Part shown: piece after piece, positions 42,067 through 55,200 of the stretch
Layout of the letters: each line of letters begins with the position of its first letter
Position numbering within the stretch: position 1 is the stretch's first letter
DNA from: Ceratobasidium sp. AG-K
Taxonomy: Eukaryota > Basidiomycota > Agaricomycetes > Cantharellales > Ceratobasidiaceae
Assembly: GCA_037039685.1 (NCBI GenBank)
Contig: JAWNGF010000009.1
Coordinates: forward strand, 2,170,001-2,234,000
DNA: 64,000 bases
Reading direction: 5' to 3'
The notes under the pieces: generated by a model
Database searches by the model: none
Told to the model about the DNA's origin: nothing
Seen by the model: the letters and a program-made list of their open reading frames with translations, nothing else
Position numbers and translations under genes: made by a program

Positions 42067-44127
42067 ATGTCACGACCGTACAAACCGACTCCTGGCCCAG
42101 CCGGGACAAGCTGCTTGACTTGTAAGCAAAGGTCTGGCTGTGTACTTGGTATAAATGATACCAGCCTGAAGTATTTCTGATTGAAAGACACAAAAAATGC
42201 GACCAGCGTCGACCAGTGTGCGAAAGATGTGAGAGGGGAGGGTTTGAATGTTTGGGCTATAAGCACAATGAACCAGATGTGGCGCAGTTGTCACCAGAGC
42301 CAACGACCCAACGTCCCATTTTACCTGATCTGAATGCTCCTCGTTTAACTTCGCACATCGCACGGCTAGGGACAAGTGATCGAGGTTGCGTTAGGCACAG
42401 GCTACAGCTCATAAGCAGTCGTAAGGTGCGTTCCTCCAAGCTGTCCGCCCGCGAGCCCGCTACATAACATTTAGAAGAATACAGGCCCGCCAGGCACGTC
42501 ATCATCCAAGTTAACTCCAGGGTCAGCTGAGGATAATCAACGCCCTAGTACCGTCCGGGACCTAGGTATTTACCAGACTTATGACGATCCAAGAACGTTA
42601 CTCAACCGTGCGATCGGTCACAATCCTTATAGCCACCCACCCACCCATACAACACGCTCATAGTGAACTTCAACGTGGTCAAACCTCGTCTGAAATCTAC
42701 AGTCAGATTCCTTATACACCTTACCACTTGTCAAAAACACTCCTAAACAGCTCAATTCTCGAGGACTATATCATGGCACACTGTGAGTCTCTTCTGGTCT
42801 GTTTAGCACAAGCCTCTGAACCTATGTAGGGGACCGTATGATTGAATGGGCGTATTTCAAACCCGTGATTCAGATGTCGCTAGACGGTCTTCGGTCCTTG
42901 GTAATATCGAGGCTGCGGGAATCCGACTTTGCTCGCTGGATTACCTTCGTAATTGCTAGGGTCTGCGAGTCGCTGACAGATGGGGACACTTCACAGAACC
43001 ACAAGTATGAGCTTTGGATCAACCAAATAGATCAGGCCTTCAAGAGCGTATCAGTTGGAAATATCAGCGCGGACGACATTCAGCACCGTAGTGGAGATTG
43101 GTTACAGGTATGATACTTGAAACTCAAGCATTGCATTGCTAGTGTACACTCTAACTCTGGTAAATGTAGGTCCTGCTAGTAAAAACGATGGTCTCGCACA
43201 GCTTAAACGCGTATCAAGTACTTCGTTACGCCACGCCTCTGTTCCTCCAGATGGTGTATTCCGATCCAACACATTGGTCAAAAGGAGGTGACCCAATCTA
43301 TGTTCCTTTGACAGATGTGATCGTTTCAAAGCGGCACGAGCTTTCCCATTTCACACTGCTGGACGCTATAACTTCTATGGCCTTTGGACTCCCTCAGCAA
43401 GTCGAGTACAGCTTCGCGTTCAACTGGGACTCGCCCCCAACTAGTCAATCGAGCTACGCGCATTGTTGTCCGGTGGAGTTCCAGGTCATTTTTGCCGAGA
43501 TCAATGCGTGTCGCGACCGTAATCCCAGTGCTCGACAATGGGAGGAAATCGAGTATACACTTCTAAGCTGGCAGTCACGAGTGAGTGAATACGAGAAGGG
43601 ATGGGAGTCATGGATGGCAGTCGCTTGGCTGGCGGTCCAAGAGAGCTGGCGTCACATGCTCTTGGCTTATTTATACATGGTAGGCTTATCACTCGGCTGC
43701 CCTTTTGAGCTACTTACTAGGCAACCCACAAGGCTGTGTGCGGTGTATCTTCAGATGACTCGCGGGTTGAGTCGTCTGTGCGTCAATTCTTCCAGATATC
43801 GAAGACCATTAGAGGAAGGGAATCATCAGACCATAGAGCGCCACTATTCTTTCAGTATCTTATGGTGCGCACTGCTTCTAAGATCTACTATCTTAAGTAC
43901 CTAAGACCCCTCTCTAGGCTGGAATCTGTGCTCGCAGCGAGAAACATCGCTCAATGGCGCGAAAACACCTTACAAATGCATCGTATACCAAGTACTGGCT
44001 GTTGCGAGCTCTAGATTTTGCATTCGTCCTGGATAGTTTGTGGCATGGCGCTGCTGCCAACGGTCGACCGATTAAATGGGCTGACTATATACATTCGCGA
44101 GAAAAGATGCTGCCCATTTTATCGTAA
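42067..44127 (+). CDS. Zn2Cys6 transcription factor, second tandem copy, apparently intact
   Basis: Nuclear DNA-binding regulator of unknown target. Exon 1 42067-42131 and exon 2 from 42188 join to CLTCKQRHKKCDQRRPVCER and CERGGFEC, a full binuclear zinc cluster near residues 15-42. The middle has SQIPYTPYHLSKTLLNSSIL and WAYFKPVIQMSLDGLRSLVI. Introns at 43109-43168, 43680-43720 and 43865-43917 join helical blocks DAITSMAFGLPQQVEYSF, WESWMAVAWLAVQESWRHML, RQFFQISKTIRGRESS and LRALDFAFVLDSLWHGAAAN, ending at TAA 44127. This matches the fungal-specific regulatory domain found behind many zinc clusters. Exons between 42420 and 42640 are not resolved. An ATG nine bases upstream (42058) is also possible. 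Confidence 0.78.
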
Positions 44128-47003
44128 TACTGCTGTTACTCATGTATGCGCTTTGTCTGTGTGGTGAGGATGGTGTGTAATATGTAGCCGGTTCATCATG
44201 GTTCGACATAGGGGACCTACATGCATACACCACGCTTGTTGGGCTTTCTGACCAATTGCAAGTGCTAACCTCCCGGTCCCAGATCGTCGAAAGAAGAATG
44301 TACCCCTAGCCTAGACATATAAAACCCATATGTATCCAGCAACATGAACACGCAAGTCAAATCTGGACTACGGAACCTCACTCATAATGGAATTGGAAGT
44401 ATCGAACGAAGCAGTAGTGCCCATCGACAAGTGAATATTATTCCAATTAGCCCCAATAACCAGTGTCATACAACGTCTACTCCCCCCGAGGTATACACGA
44501 AGCCCGCTAATCGAATTTGGGCCACCACTACCATTCGTAGAAGTTTAACCGTGTGCATATTGGCTGAAACGCTCTTCTCTTCCAACAAATGCTAAGTATT
44601 TGCCTACAAGCTGTACGAGGACAAATAATATGCGTGGTCGAGGCCACCATATTCTCCTAATTCCAATGCACGTGTTTTACGCACCAAGCGGAATATTTCA
44701 TTCACGGTTTAGCTTTGAAGGCATTCGTCAGCGCGAGTGCGAATGATAATCACGCTGGCTGCACTTTGTCATTACTGCCTTTGCCCCGGTACCACCGGTC
44801 TGATGGTACTATGTTTTAATCCTAACCGATTCAGTGTAGCTCGGAGAACGCATGCGGATGAACAAAATCCTAAAAAAACTAAACGAATTGGATGGGCGTG
44901 TGTTGATTGCGCTGAGATAATACCCCCCTCAAAGCGATGGCGCGGGGAGCTAAGTCCGAAATCTACATCGCACCATAACGATATGCAGGCGATCTAATCT
45001 TATTCGTACCGGTTAGGAGTCCAAGTGAGGTTGGGTCGTCCACAAGGCAGAAATCCAGTTAAATGGGGATGATATGCATGATTCCAGTTCCTACTCTGTT
45101 TGAAGGCCTCATGCCGACAGAAGTGTTCTATATTCCATGTGCATCTTGGTTCTAAAGTCGTAAAGGCGGGGAATCCCCTCGGAGCCGTAGAAATGTGGTT
45201 GCTGCCGAGTCAATGCAACTTGGGTGTGCCTAGGTAATGAGTTCAAATTCTTCAATTGAACGACTTCTGTTGCGGCCGACGTGTTCGAATGTTCCTTGTT
45301 CTTGTTCCCACCGTTGCCGATGAATGCTGTCACAAAGGTCCTCAAATGCTGTGGCGCAGATCAAGTGGAAATGAACTTTTGGCGACACGTACCCTGAGGC
45401 CCGAGCTCGTTATCAGCATTTGTTAGTGATTGGTGGGCACAGCCGGACATGCCCCGCATGGAATCAGAAAGTCGTAATCACCCCGCAACATCAGAGTCAA
45501 TGAAATATTATGTTTAGAGTCCAAGAAGAGTAAAGACGTACCTCATGTCGTTGGGCCAGTGCGGGGTCTAGCTCTATCAAAACTCGTGCAAGTTTGGCCC
45601 GGATGTCGTACCCGGACTCCGCAACGAAAATTCTAAACGGCTGATGGACGTGGTACCGAGTTTTCACAGATATTATCCAGCTGTGTAGGCATCTTCTTTC
45701 GGAAGGAGATAGGGTTCTCGGGGATCGACGGACCTGTCGATGGCTCAAGTGGGGCTGGTGGTGTTTTAGTCATTTCCCCGCAGACTGATCGATAGCTCCA
45801 CCTACGCCCATTGGAGCGCACGGTGGCAAGGGACAATCAAGTTCGCTAAGAAAGTAACTGAACGTTGCCAAACAGGTTGCCCTAGCCCCAAGATCATAAT
45901 GGCCAACGCCAGATATGGAATGTCCCAGTTTTACACTACCGAGCGAGAAAACTAGGCGAGAACAGCGAGGTTGGCTGCTGTTCGTGGTTCCAGGGCAATC
46001 AGACACAGAAGTGCACAGGAGGATTCACGAACGACGAAAGATAGATATGACGCCGTGGGGTAAGGTGGCTTGGGTGGTCGTGGTCGTCTACAGTTCAATT
46101 GGAGGGCCATAGCCACCCACCCTAAAGATCCCCATGGGCACGCTTCGGCAAAACTCTATTGAAGTTTTTTGCCTTGCACTCTCGAAACAGACCCCAATCG
46201 TTTGAACATGGTACGATGATCTAATTGGCAGCCCAGTTCTATTGGACGCATAGAGCTATCTACTTGACCGCGCCTTCTGTATGGGCGATCGGCAGCGATT
46301 TGGGGGGCTTGGTTGAGGGAAGGTGTTTCCACTGAATGAAAGGAAGCACATACGCAACGAAGCCTTCTGTGTAAAGCATCTAGGCGTTATGGGATTGCGG
46401 AATTCGCGGTATCTCCCATAGCACAGTATGGCAACTTTGCCACGGTAGAGGCCGTGAGTATTGATGATCGCTGGGCGATGATGCACTAACGGCTTAGCTC
46501 TGGGCCTCGTGTTCCTGTTCCCGTGCTCACGGCCAAGCGGCCGACTTGAAACTCGCCAATCTCCGTGTGAACTAAGCACTTCATTGAAATGAAAGCAACA
46601 ATCATCTCTATGTTCGGGTAACGCGACAAATAAAAATCAGATCAGATCAATCACAACCATTCAATAGCAAAAATCTCAAACAGGCCAAATAGAAATAGAG
46701 ACCAGCCCAGAAAACGAGACAGGATAGCAACAGGAGCGGAGCGGGTTGATTGGGAACAATTTGTGTGGATTGGGGAGAGCGTTCGCAGGATGACGAAACC
46801 TGATGAAAAGGTAGAAATACAGCACTGCGCGGCTTGCAAAAGGAGGAAGAAAAGCGGGCGCTGTTAACAACACAATATAGACAGCAGATGTACGAGAGCA
46901 ATAAAACCCGCAGGAAAAAAGCACAGCTCCGCATATGTGACATTAGAATAAGTCCAAGCACACCAGAACCCACAAGTGAAAAACCAGAGCCGACTATACC
47001 CGA
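44128..47003. other. intergenic, 2.9 kb
   Basis: No confident gene. On the minus strand 45770-45530 a fragment reads MTKTPPAPLEPSTGPSIPEN and, in another frame, HQPFRIFVAESGYDIRAKLA, faintly like the start of a BRCT domain, followed by a GTACGT donor, but no continuation was found. The last 300 bp is purine-rich and may be the 3' UTR of the minus-strand zinc finger gene. Confidence 0.4.
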
Positions 47004-49223
47004 CTAGGTCGCACGCCCACGCGTGTTACTAACGGGCTGGGGTACATTTCCTCCAGCCGGATATTGTCCGCCAGATACTTGAGGGCTGCGATAGCTAATG
47101 GGCGGTAGCGTCGGTCGGGGACTCCGGCCATCGGCCTGTGCATCATTGAGCTGGATCACTTGTTGAGGGGCATAGGTGCTGGGGGTTGGGGGCCCAGACG
47201 CGTTGTTATTCATGACACGACCCGGGCTCTGGGGGCTCGGCATCCCCGCACCAGGGCGAGACCGCTGGTTGGGAGGCATGGTCGAAGGTAACGGGTGCGC
47301 ACCGCCGGCTTCGCTCGGGTATGGGCTCGGGTAAGCGTATGCGCCAGTCGCGTACTGGGGTCGGCCGTCCTGGCCGAGTGGTGCGCCATTGTGATCAACG
47401 GGACCGTTGCTCCACTGGCCGGGCTTGCCGACGCCGTTTTGGAGACCGAGCGCGTTGGCGGTGGGGAGCGGCGCAGCTTGGGTGTTACGAGGCGACTGTT
47501 GGACGGGGCTGTTGCTGCCCGACGTGCTCGCTGCCCGACTCGTCGCAGCAGACTGGCCAGGAGCGCCGATGGGCGTCTGTTGACCCGACTGCAGGGGCTG
47601 GTATCCGGGCGCCGGTGTGCCGTTTTGGCTATTCGGCGGGCGTTGAGCGGGGTATGGGGCATACTGCGGATGATGGCCGTTGTGGACGGCAGCGTGACCC
47701 GGAGGAGGTGCCTGAGGCGGCCCTTGCATATGAACCGGGGGTTGGCCCGGCCCGGGAGGCGGGTATGCATAAGTCATAGGGGGAGGGTAGGGGTAGTGCA
47801 TCGGATGAGGTGGCTGGCCAGGGGCTGGGATAAATTGAGGCTGGCCCGGGTGCACGGCAGAGCCATTCGGCGGCGGGTACTGAGGGTAAGCTCCATACGG
47901 CGCGGTGGGAGCATAGTGAGGATGCGGGGGATAGGGCGACGGGTACGGGTGGGGATGCGCGGATGGGTGCGTAGCGTGTACGCCTTGAGCAGACGCATCG
48001 TCGTGAACGGCGCTCTCAATGGCACGAGCAATCGCCGCGCGGGTGGCGGCCGAATTGGATGTCCGACGCGATTTGGGGGACAAATGAATTCGATAACTGG
48101 AATGAATGGTTAGCAAATGAATATAAAAGATTGGCAGGCGATAAGACTAAACAAGCGCATCGTGGATAAAAGTGCCATTCTAGGTATAACGGCAATCAAG
48201 GCCGTTGAACAACCCATCCTCGGCTCCCCAAATGGAGAGTAGGCGTGCGTCCACATGCGGAGCCATCGGAGCTCATGCCAAGGACCGGTACACGAAGCCC
48301 GGGAATGTAGAACACTCACTGTTGCTGCAAATTGTCCTGTCTGGAACACCGGGTCTCGCAGCCGGGGAACGGGCACTTGTGATTCCTTTCACCGGTATGC
48401 ACACTAGAAGGCACGATGAGTAACAGGCGCCAAGGATGAAGCATTGACGTACCGAGTGTGTCTCGCGAGATGACCGCTGGTGGAGAATGGCCGAGAACAC
48501 GTCTGGCAGACATGCTTCTTCTTGGCCTTTTGGGCGGCGGTCGTAGGAGTCGATGCACCAGGGGAGGCAGGGGCCGACGAAGTATCGTGCTATAATTAGG
48601 GTCAGATGAGATCGACAGGGAGGGCAGGATGATCTCACCTTGGCAAGATCCTTGTCCTCAGACTGGTTGGGAGGTGGGGGAGGAGGCATCGAGCTCCAGC
48701 TCTGCTGATGCTGAGGCGGGGTAGGTTGCTGGAGGGGAGCAGGGCCAGAGAGAGCAGGCGAAGGTGGGTGAGACATCATTGGAGCAGCCACACGGGACAT
48801 AGAATAGGGGAAAGCGCAGATGGACGAATCGACGGAGCTCGTACTCTGGGAGAGGTACGACGGCCCGATGGTCGCTGACTCGGAGCGGGGTGAGGGATAG
48901 GAAAACGAGTTTTCGGTAGTGTAGGACGGAGATACACTAGGCGATGACAACGGCAGGTTACGGACTGACGAAGCAGGAGTCGGGAGGTAAGATGAGCCCG
49001 AAGACGTCGACGAGTAGGACCACGAGTGGTTCGAAGCTGGCGGCGAGTTGGATTCGCGCGAAGGGGCCGGCGAATAAGAAGGCGGCGACTGCGAGTAGCG
49101 AGCAGGGAAGCTGTGGGAAGGGTAGAGGAGCGCCGTCGACAACGAAGTCAGCGATGGAAGATCGTGGTCGTTGGTAGAGTGCGAGGACGATGCGACGTTG
49201 AGCAAGGCACTGATGCTGGACAT
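47004..49223 (-). CDS. NRG1: C2H2 zinc finger transcription factor, Nrg1-like
   Basis: Nuclear repressor-type factor with two C2H2 fingers. Four exons: 49223-48639, 48589-48453, 48403-48320 and 48096-47004, 632 residues, frame kept throughout. The N-terminal 195 residues are Ser/Pro-rich and disordered. Finger 1 is CQTCSRPFSTSGHLARH followed by TRVH; finger 2 starts CPFPGCETRCSRQDNLQQH and ends YRIH. They are joined by TGERNHK, then HLSPKSRRTSNSAATRAAIA. The remaining 340 residues are Pro/Gln/Gly-rich with many PPP and HP repeats. The finger pair SGHLARH…SRQDN matches the Nrg1/Nrg2 group, which represses filamentation and carbon-source genes in yeasts. An earlier in-frame start at 49319 is possible. 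The last intron (223 bp) is long for this locus. Confidence 0.87.
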
Positions 49224-52200
49224 AACGGTGAAGCCAGGGTGGTCGAGAGCAGATGGGCAAGGCCCAGGGATTAAGTATGCAGAAGATGAAGATAGAAATG
49301 TGCAGATGAATCGGGACAAATCCGTGAAGGTTTATGCGAGACCCGAGGGAACGGAAGAGGGTGGCAGAGAGGCGGGCAGGGTGGACGGGGTCCCAGGGTC
49401 GCCAGGGTCACAGCACGTTTGGGCGAGCCAAACATCCGGATGTCATCGAAAACCGAGCCAGCGAGCGCGTAACGTTCGGGGGGGCAAACATCAAGGTTTG
49501 ATGCACAAGGGCAGGATCGTCCGGGGCGATGTCGGTCAGCAAAATGTCCACCGATAAGCACGGTCCAAAGTGGTCGATGTTTTGAGTATGTAGAGTCGTC
49601 GGATGAGATTACGTAGTGGCAGGAAAGAGTAGAACAAAGTCGTTAGCGTCAATCTTCGCGAAGAGGCGTGGAGCCGAATGGAGAATTATCAACAGAAAAT
49701 AACGCAATGAAGGTGCAGGAAATGGGCGGCTCTGATGCAACGGCACGAAGTATCAAAGAGTAAATGAACGGATGATGGAAGGAATAAAGTGGAGAAGTTG
49801 CTGTTCGCCGAACCGCAAAGAGACACCGGAGTGGCGTGCTATGTGCCGCGCACAAGCTCCGAGCGAACAACAACAACAAAATGCCCCCGTGCGTGAATAG
49901 AATGCAGCAAATGTGCACCCAAGTCTATCGCGACTGAAAATGACACAAAACTTTGCGAGATGAAACTCGAAACGTAATTGTCACCGACGAAAAAAAACGC
50001 GAGCGACGAGGCGTAGGGGCAGCCCAGGGAACAGCAGCACAGAAAACAGGCAATTACTACGAGGAAATGGGACGTACCGTAGTTCGAGTGCGTCGCGCGT
50101 ATTATTTTGGCGGTCGAACGCAGGAGGGTCCTTGCAGGGTGGGACCCGTCAAGTTGGGGTTCTGCTCAAAGACGAAAACAACAAGTCCGGTGGCTAGGAG
50201 CAACCCGAAAGCACGCAAATGCGATAGAAACACTTCTATGCAGTCAGCGGAGACAATAGTCGGGCGGGGTTACGGTTCGGGCGCTGTGCAACCAAGGGGG
50301 GCAAACTTGCTTACTGGCAGGGACGCAGGGACCTCCGAACCCCAACCTGTATCCGGACCGGCTACGGATCTGAAAATCTGAGTCCGGATCACGTGTCTGA
50401 CGTCACGTGCGCCCGACAATTGCGTGTTTTGCCGCCGATGATGCCACGTTTTTTCATGTCGGTCATCAGACGCATACACCCGGCCGGGCGATAGCGCTCT
50501 GGGCCCGGGCCTGGAGAGGTCCATGCGCGCGCGATGCTCTTCCCAAAACTTCCCGACAGCGTCTGCTCTTCCCAGCCAACATGACATACTTCCACTCCCG
50601 TGGTTTCTCCAGACCCTTTTCGTCCAGCTCGTCCTTCCGACAGCAAACAGCGAGCTACCATGTATTGTCTATTGAGACCCCGGCCTTCTTCCCAGTGCCG
50701 AATACTTTCTAGGCCCCCGATCATATGCACCGAACTTACCCACCCCGACGAGCCCATGCTTCAAGCCGCCCAAGTGCGGCTCCACAGACCGAGCAGCCCA
50801 GACGTCCAGACCATACATCCCATCCATATACCGGGACCGGCGTCTCCCAAATAGTACGACTCAAAATAGGCAAAAACCGATCCCCGTCACAGCCGATTTC
50901 GCACCAAAGTGCATTGTGTTTGCATCTCGTGACACGACTCAATTACGTCTAATTGACCACCTGCCCGTCAATCCCATACAGTCGCCGTTTAGGCCCCGAC
51001 CGATGAGTGCCGAAAGTAAATAAACTTCTGTTTGGGGCGTCCGCTGCTTGGCAAATGACGGCCAAGCCACGTGGCAATTCACATTCTAGGTAATTGCGCG
51101 TGCCTAGGAGGTTGTTTGTGACACGTGAATGTGCGTTCTGTACAGAGCTAGATTGACGCCTTCGCATGTGTTTAGCCTAACATTACATTGTATCGGGAGT
51201 TTATTCCTATCTAGTATTTCTCCTACTAGCGTTGCTAAGACGCACGGGCCAAGGGCGTGTGCATCGCTGGCTAGTCCCACTATCCCACCATTCCTATTAT
51301 GAATCGTTCGCCACCCACACCGGTGGATCATCGATGCGTGAGGAATGAAGAAACTCTGCTACTCTATTTCGCATGCGCCAGCTGTAAGAAGACCAGGACC
51401 AATTATCCTGTTACCGGCATTCTCAGTATCGCAATCAGCGCACGGCCACTGATGAATCAGCCGTCATGACCGGCCCATGTGGACCCGGTGGTTCTATCGC
51501 GGTGAGATACTATAGTGTCGAACTGCTGTTTCTGATACATGTTCGGATTGATGGATAATCTTGTGTAGTTTGGCGGATTAGCTCGCTCGATGATTCACTA
51601 AAACCTCTACAAGTGACCAAAACCGGTTGAAATTACTAATTTTTTGTACGCTTTCCGAGTGCGAGTATTCTCAGAGTAATGGCGGTTACGTTGGGACTCC
51701 CGCCGCGGTATCAACAATTCCCGGATGGTAAATTCCAACTAGCAAAAAATAGAAGAGTCCTTCGGTACCATTGGTCCCGGCGTGCTCCCAGTAAATCATG
51801 CCATACTATACAGAGCGCATCCTGTGTTTGCACCCACATGGTTACAATTTTCACGCTGGCGCGCCCCTTGCGACGTCTGAAACTCGTGGACCGCAATTGG
51901 TCATTCAAATTCACATATACTGCGCACTGCATGAGTTCAAGCCTTGGATTGTACGTACAAACTGCAAGCACCATGCGTTTTAGGCGGCTTGCACGTATAA
52001 TGGAGCCGTGCAATGCTTATTTTTGATAATCAAGCCTCCAGCGCAATGCGCACTTTTTCTCTGCGCAAGACCTGCATATGTTTGAGGTAGTCTGTGCCGG
52101 ATTAACGTAGCGTCCGTCTCATGTGTCCGGATAATCTTCGACGTATCATACCACGATGCACGGGGTAGTGTATGTTTGGGGGAGGGACATTGGTAGCGCC

Positions 52201-55200
52201 GAGAGCAAGCTCAGAGGCTGCACGTGTATTGGCTAGTTGTATGCGTGGCCCAGCAACCTCACGCCGTTGCGCTTGGATACACCAAATTAAGGCATTTCAG
52301 GCCTTCGGGATCGGCGAAGTTCACCACGCTGCTTGGCTGAGACAAGCTGATTCAGGCAAGCACCCTCCGGAGGTTCGTGCCTCGGCCACGGACACTCCTC
52401 ACCAATCAGAGCGCCACAGGACGTCGAGGGCTTCTCGGCACAGTAGGGGCGTGTCGGCACGGATCCACTACTCGCCACCACGCTCGCGCTCACCTACCTG
52501 TTAAGCTCCCACCATTCTACTTACAAGCCTATTTTGGCATGTGAAAAAAATGGCAAAACCTTTCCTCTTGATATCACATTATGCCTTACTATGCTTGGGG
52601 AGCTGGATCCCTCGCTGCTACAGCCCATTGCTTATCGGCTCCCTACATTACACTCCGTACCATAAACCTCGGTGCTGTCACAGTAAACAAGCAGCGCAAT
52701 GGGACTTTACTACCTATATCCCGATCATTCATAGAGCATTTGCTACGTCAAGCATCGTTTAAGGGTTAGTTTGGTGATTGTCTGTGTTAAGGATCAACAA
52801 AAGAGTGCTTAGTCAAGCCTGATAGGTGCTTCTAACGAGTCAGGTGTCAGAAAGTGTAACTCTGTAAGCGGGCGATCGATGTTGACGAATCAGGGTGCCC
52901 TGGCGATGACGCTATACGGACCCCTGTCAGCAAATAACCCATTATGAACACACCAAGAAATACCAGGTTTTGTCCTAGTTACGACCCATACACAGACCCA
53001 AATCTTCTGATTTAACTCTATACTAAGCTGTACCAATTGGTAGCCTTGAGAAATTGCTGAGTGTATGCGGAGCTATCATCATGACTACTAAGTTATCAGA
53101 CCTACAGCATATGAGTAATGAAAAGCAGCAATTTACTATCAACTACGCTCCATGATACGTTGGACTCTTTCGCGATGATACCCAGATCGCCCATGACCCA
53201 TGACCCATCGTCTAGTGACTTGTCAAGAAAGTTTGTCTTGGACCGACTGATATTGTGTACAGTCTTCGCCGGGACGATGCTTTGCCAATCGACTGGGCTA
53301 TGAGATCGGACGAGTAGTCGGCTCTCTTCGGACTCTACAAGTCTGTGAATCTTCTACGCACCTGGTCCGCGTGTATGCAAAATGGCGGTGTTCCATCAAT
53401 TGCTTACCATGGAATGGCATCATTGGATACCCTAAGTCAGATGTTCTTAAAATGACAGTTGTGTCGATTAGTGCTCGATGTCTACTGTCAAGCGATGTGC
53501 GGTCATGCCGCGGGTGAGTTGACCCCACTACTTTATCCAAATCATCAGTGAACGTACTATGGTCGGGAACAGGCTGCTCCATGACCCTGGGAAAATAAGA
53601 TGTGATGACACGCAAAGAGCAACCGTACATGACTTCGGGGATACCGGAATGAAGCATGAGAGATGGATGAATGCATCTCCATTGGTAAATAGCCCCATAA
53701 TTTTCCTCCTTGCTACACTCCAGCACCTACCCCCGTAGCCTACAACTGATGGCGGACGACGGCCTGAGAAACGTTTATATAATTTGATTTCAACCGTTGA
53801 CAGGTCACTCGGTGACCAACCCAAACTGGGATCAATTTTTTTCCTGTGCGTGCGTCGATCAAGGTTAGAGTCCTGAAATACTGTGCGTTAACTGTCATCG
53901 TATACATAGCTATTGTGTAATCGGAGCATGGCATTTGGGTCATTTATACCTATCATTTGAGTGTCAAATGACTCGGCAATGCACAGCGCAGGTCGGTCCA
54001 AGCACCGTACTAGGTTTGCTTGATGGGAACCGAATCTTGGTTTGGCGCTCTTTATATGTTTATTGCCGGTAGTGTAAACTTTACGGGAAAGCTCACGGTC
54101 ATCATTAGTGAACGGACCGCTAACTATAATAACCGGACGGTTCTCGGCGGAGATGCCTGCTTATTCGAGTGTCGTTCCAGCGGTTGGCGATCATTCTCTG
54201 GCGGTTTGAAGATATAGAGCCGGCAGTGACAGGTGGCCTGGGTGGAGCGTAGAACCTTACCCTGTAAATAATGTTCTGACTATTGTTTAATGCTAAGCGT
54301 ATAAAGGCTTAGAGACACAAATCTTCTGATGAAAAGTTGCCATTCAATATCTTACTAGGGGCCTGAATGCTAGCACCACAAAAATGCGTCCACCCAGATA
54401 CGCGGTTGCAACATGTGCTTCCGCCGATGGTCTTAACTTCTAGGGATTGAACACATGGGAAGACCACTGAGCCCGAGGATAGCACAGAACGCTGGGCCGC
54501 ACTGGCCCAGATCGGAAACCGACCACTCCATCGAAAAGAAATTAGAGGATACTTGGTGGTGATGACCATTAGGCGGTTTGGCCGAGCTCCCCACCGGCAG
54601 CGTTCGACTACAGCCTACATGACCACCCGTAGCCGGAGATAGATTAATCAACAAATCCCCAGAAATGAAATTCATAGGACTTGGTTTGCCGTTTTATATG
54701 AATACTTTCCACAGGTTCTAATCGTAGTTCTTTACCCTGGCGGCTCGTGCCCAATTCCTCAACTTAAGCTCCCTGTTTGAAAGGTCGACTCTGGCACATA
54801 GCCGAGGCTATTCGCAGGTTGCCGTGCATGTACTTTCGGCTTGAACGCTTGCATTAGTAGTCCATCCAGTAGGCACTTTACCATGCGCTGGGTGGTGCCT
54901 GAAGAAAACAGGGCGGGCGTCTTCGACCTAGGCGATCTGATGCACTAAGGAATCTCTTCGTCGCCTAGTCACCTCGAAAGTTTGTATTCCTCAGAGAAGT
55001 ATTACAGTGTGATTTAGTAAGTATAACTTGGCTCCGCTGATCTACTCCCTTTGCACCATGATATCGTCCGAGTTCGTCACGTGTCCCGTCCAAGTGGGGC
55101 ACTGGTTATGGTTACCTCTCGGTTTCAATCATTTCCACGCATATACCTGCGTTTGGGTATATGACCTGGTGTCAAATCCAGCTATGTTCATATAGGGAGA

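Noticed and set aside
45497..45836. BRCT- or Rap1-like gene on the minus strand
   Set aside because: One 25-residue stretch is suggestive, but the preceding and following exons could not be found and frames stop quickly.
47295..48113. 272-codon open frame on the plus strand opposite the Nrg1-like gene
   Set aside because: It is the antisense shadow of a Pro/Gly-rich, GC-rich coding exon; composition is Arg/Gly-rich and no start context or homology is seen.
49953..50952. Several 70-140 codon ORFs upstream of the Nrg1-like gene
   Set aside because: They overlap on both strands, have biased composition and no family features; likely promoter and leader sequence.
53298..53943. Minus-strand ORF group as a gene
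   Set aside because: Frames overlap and change without convincing splice sites; no domain recognised.
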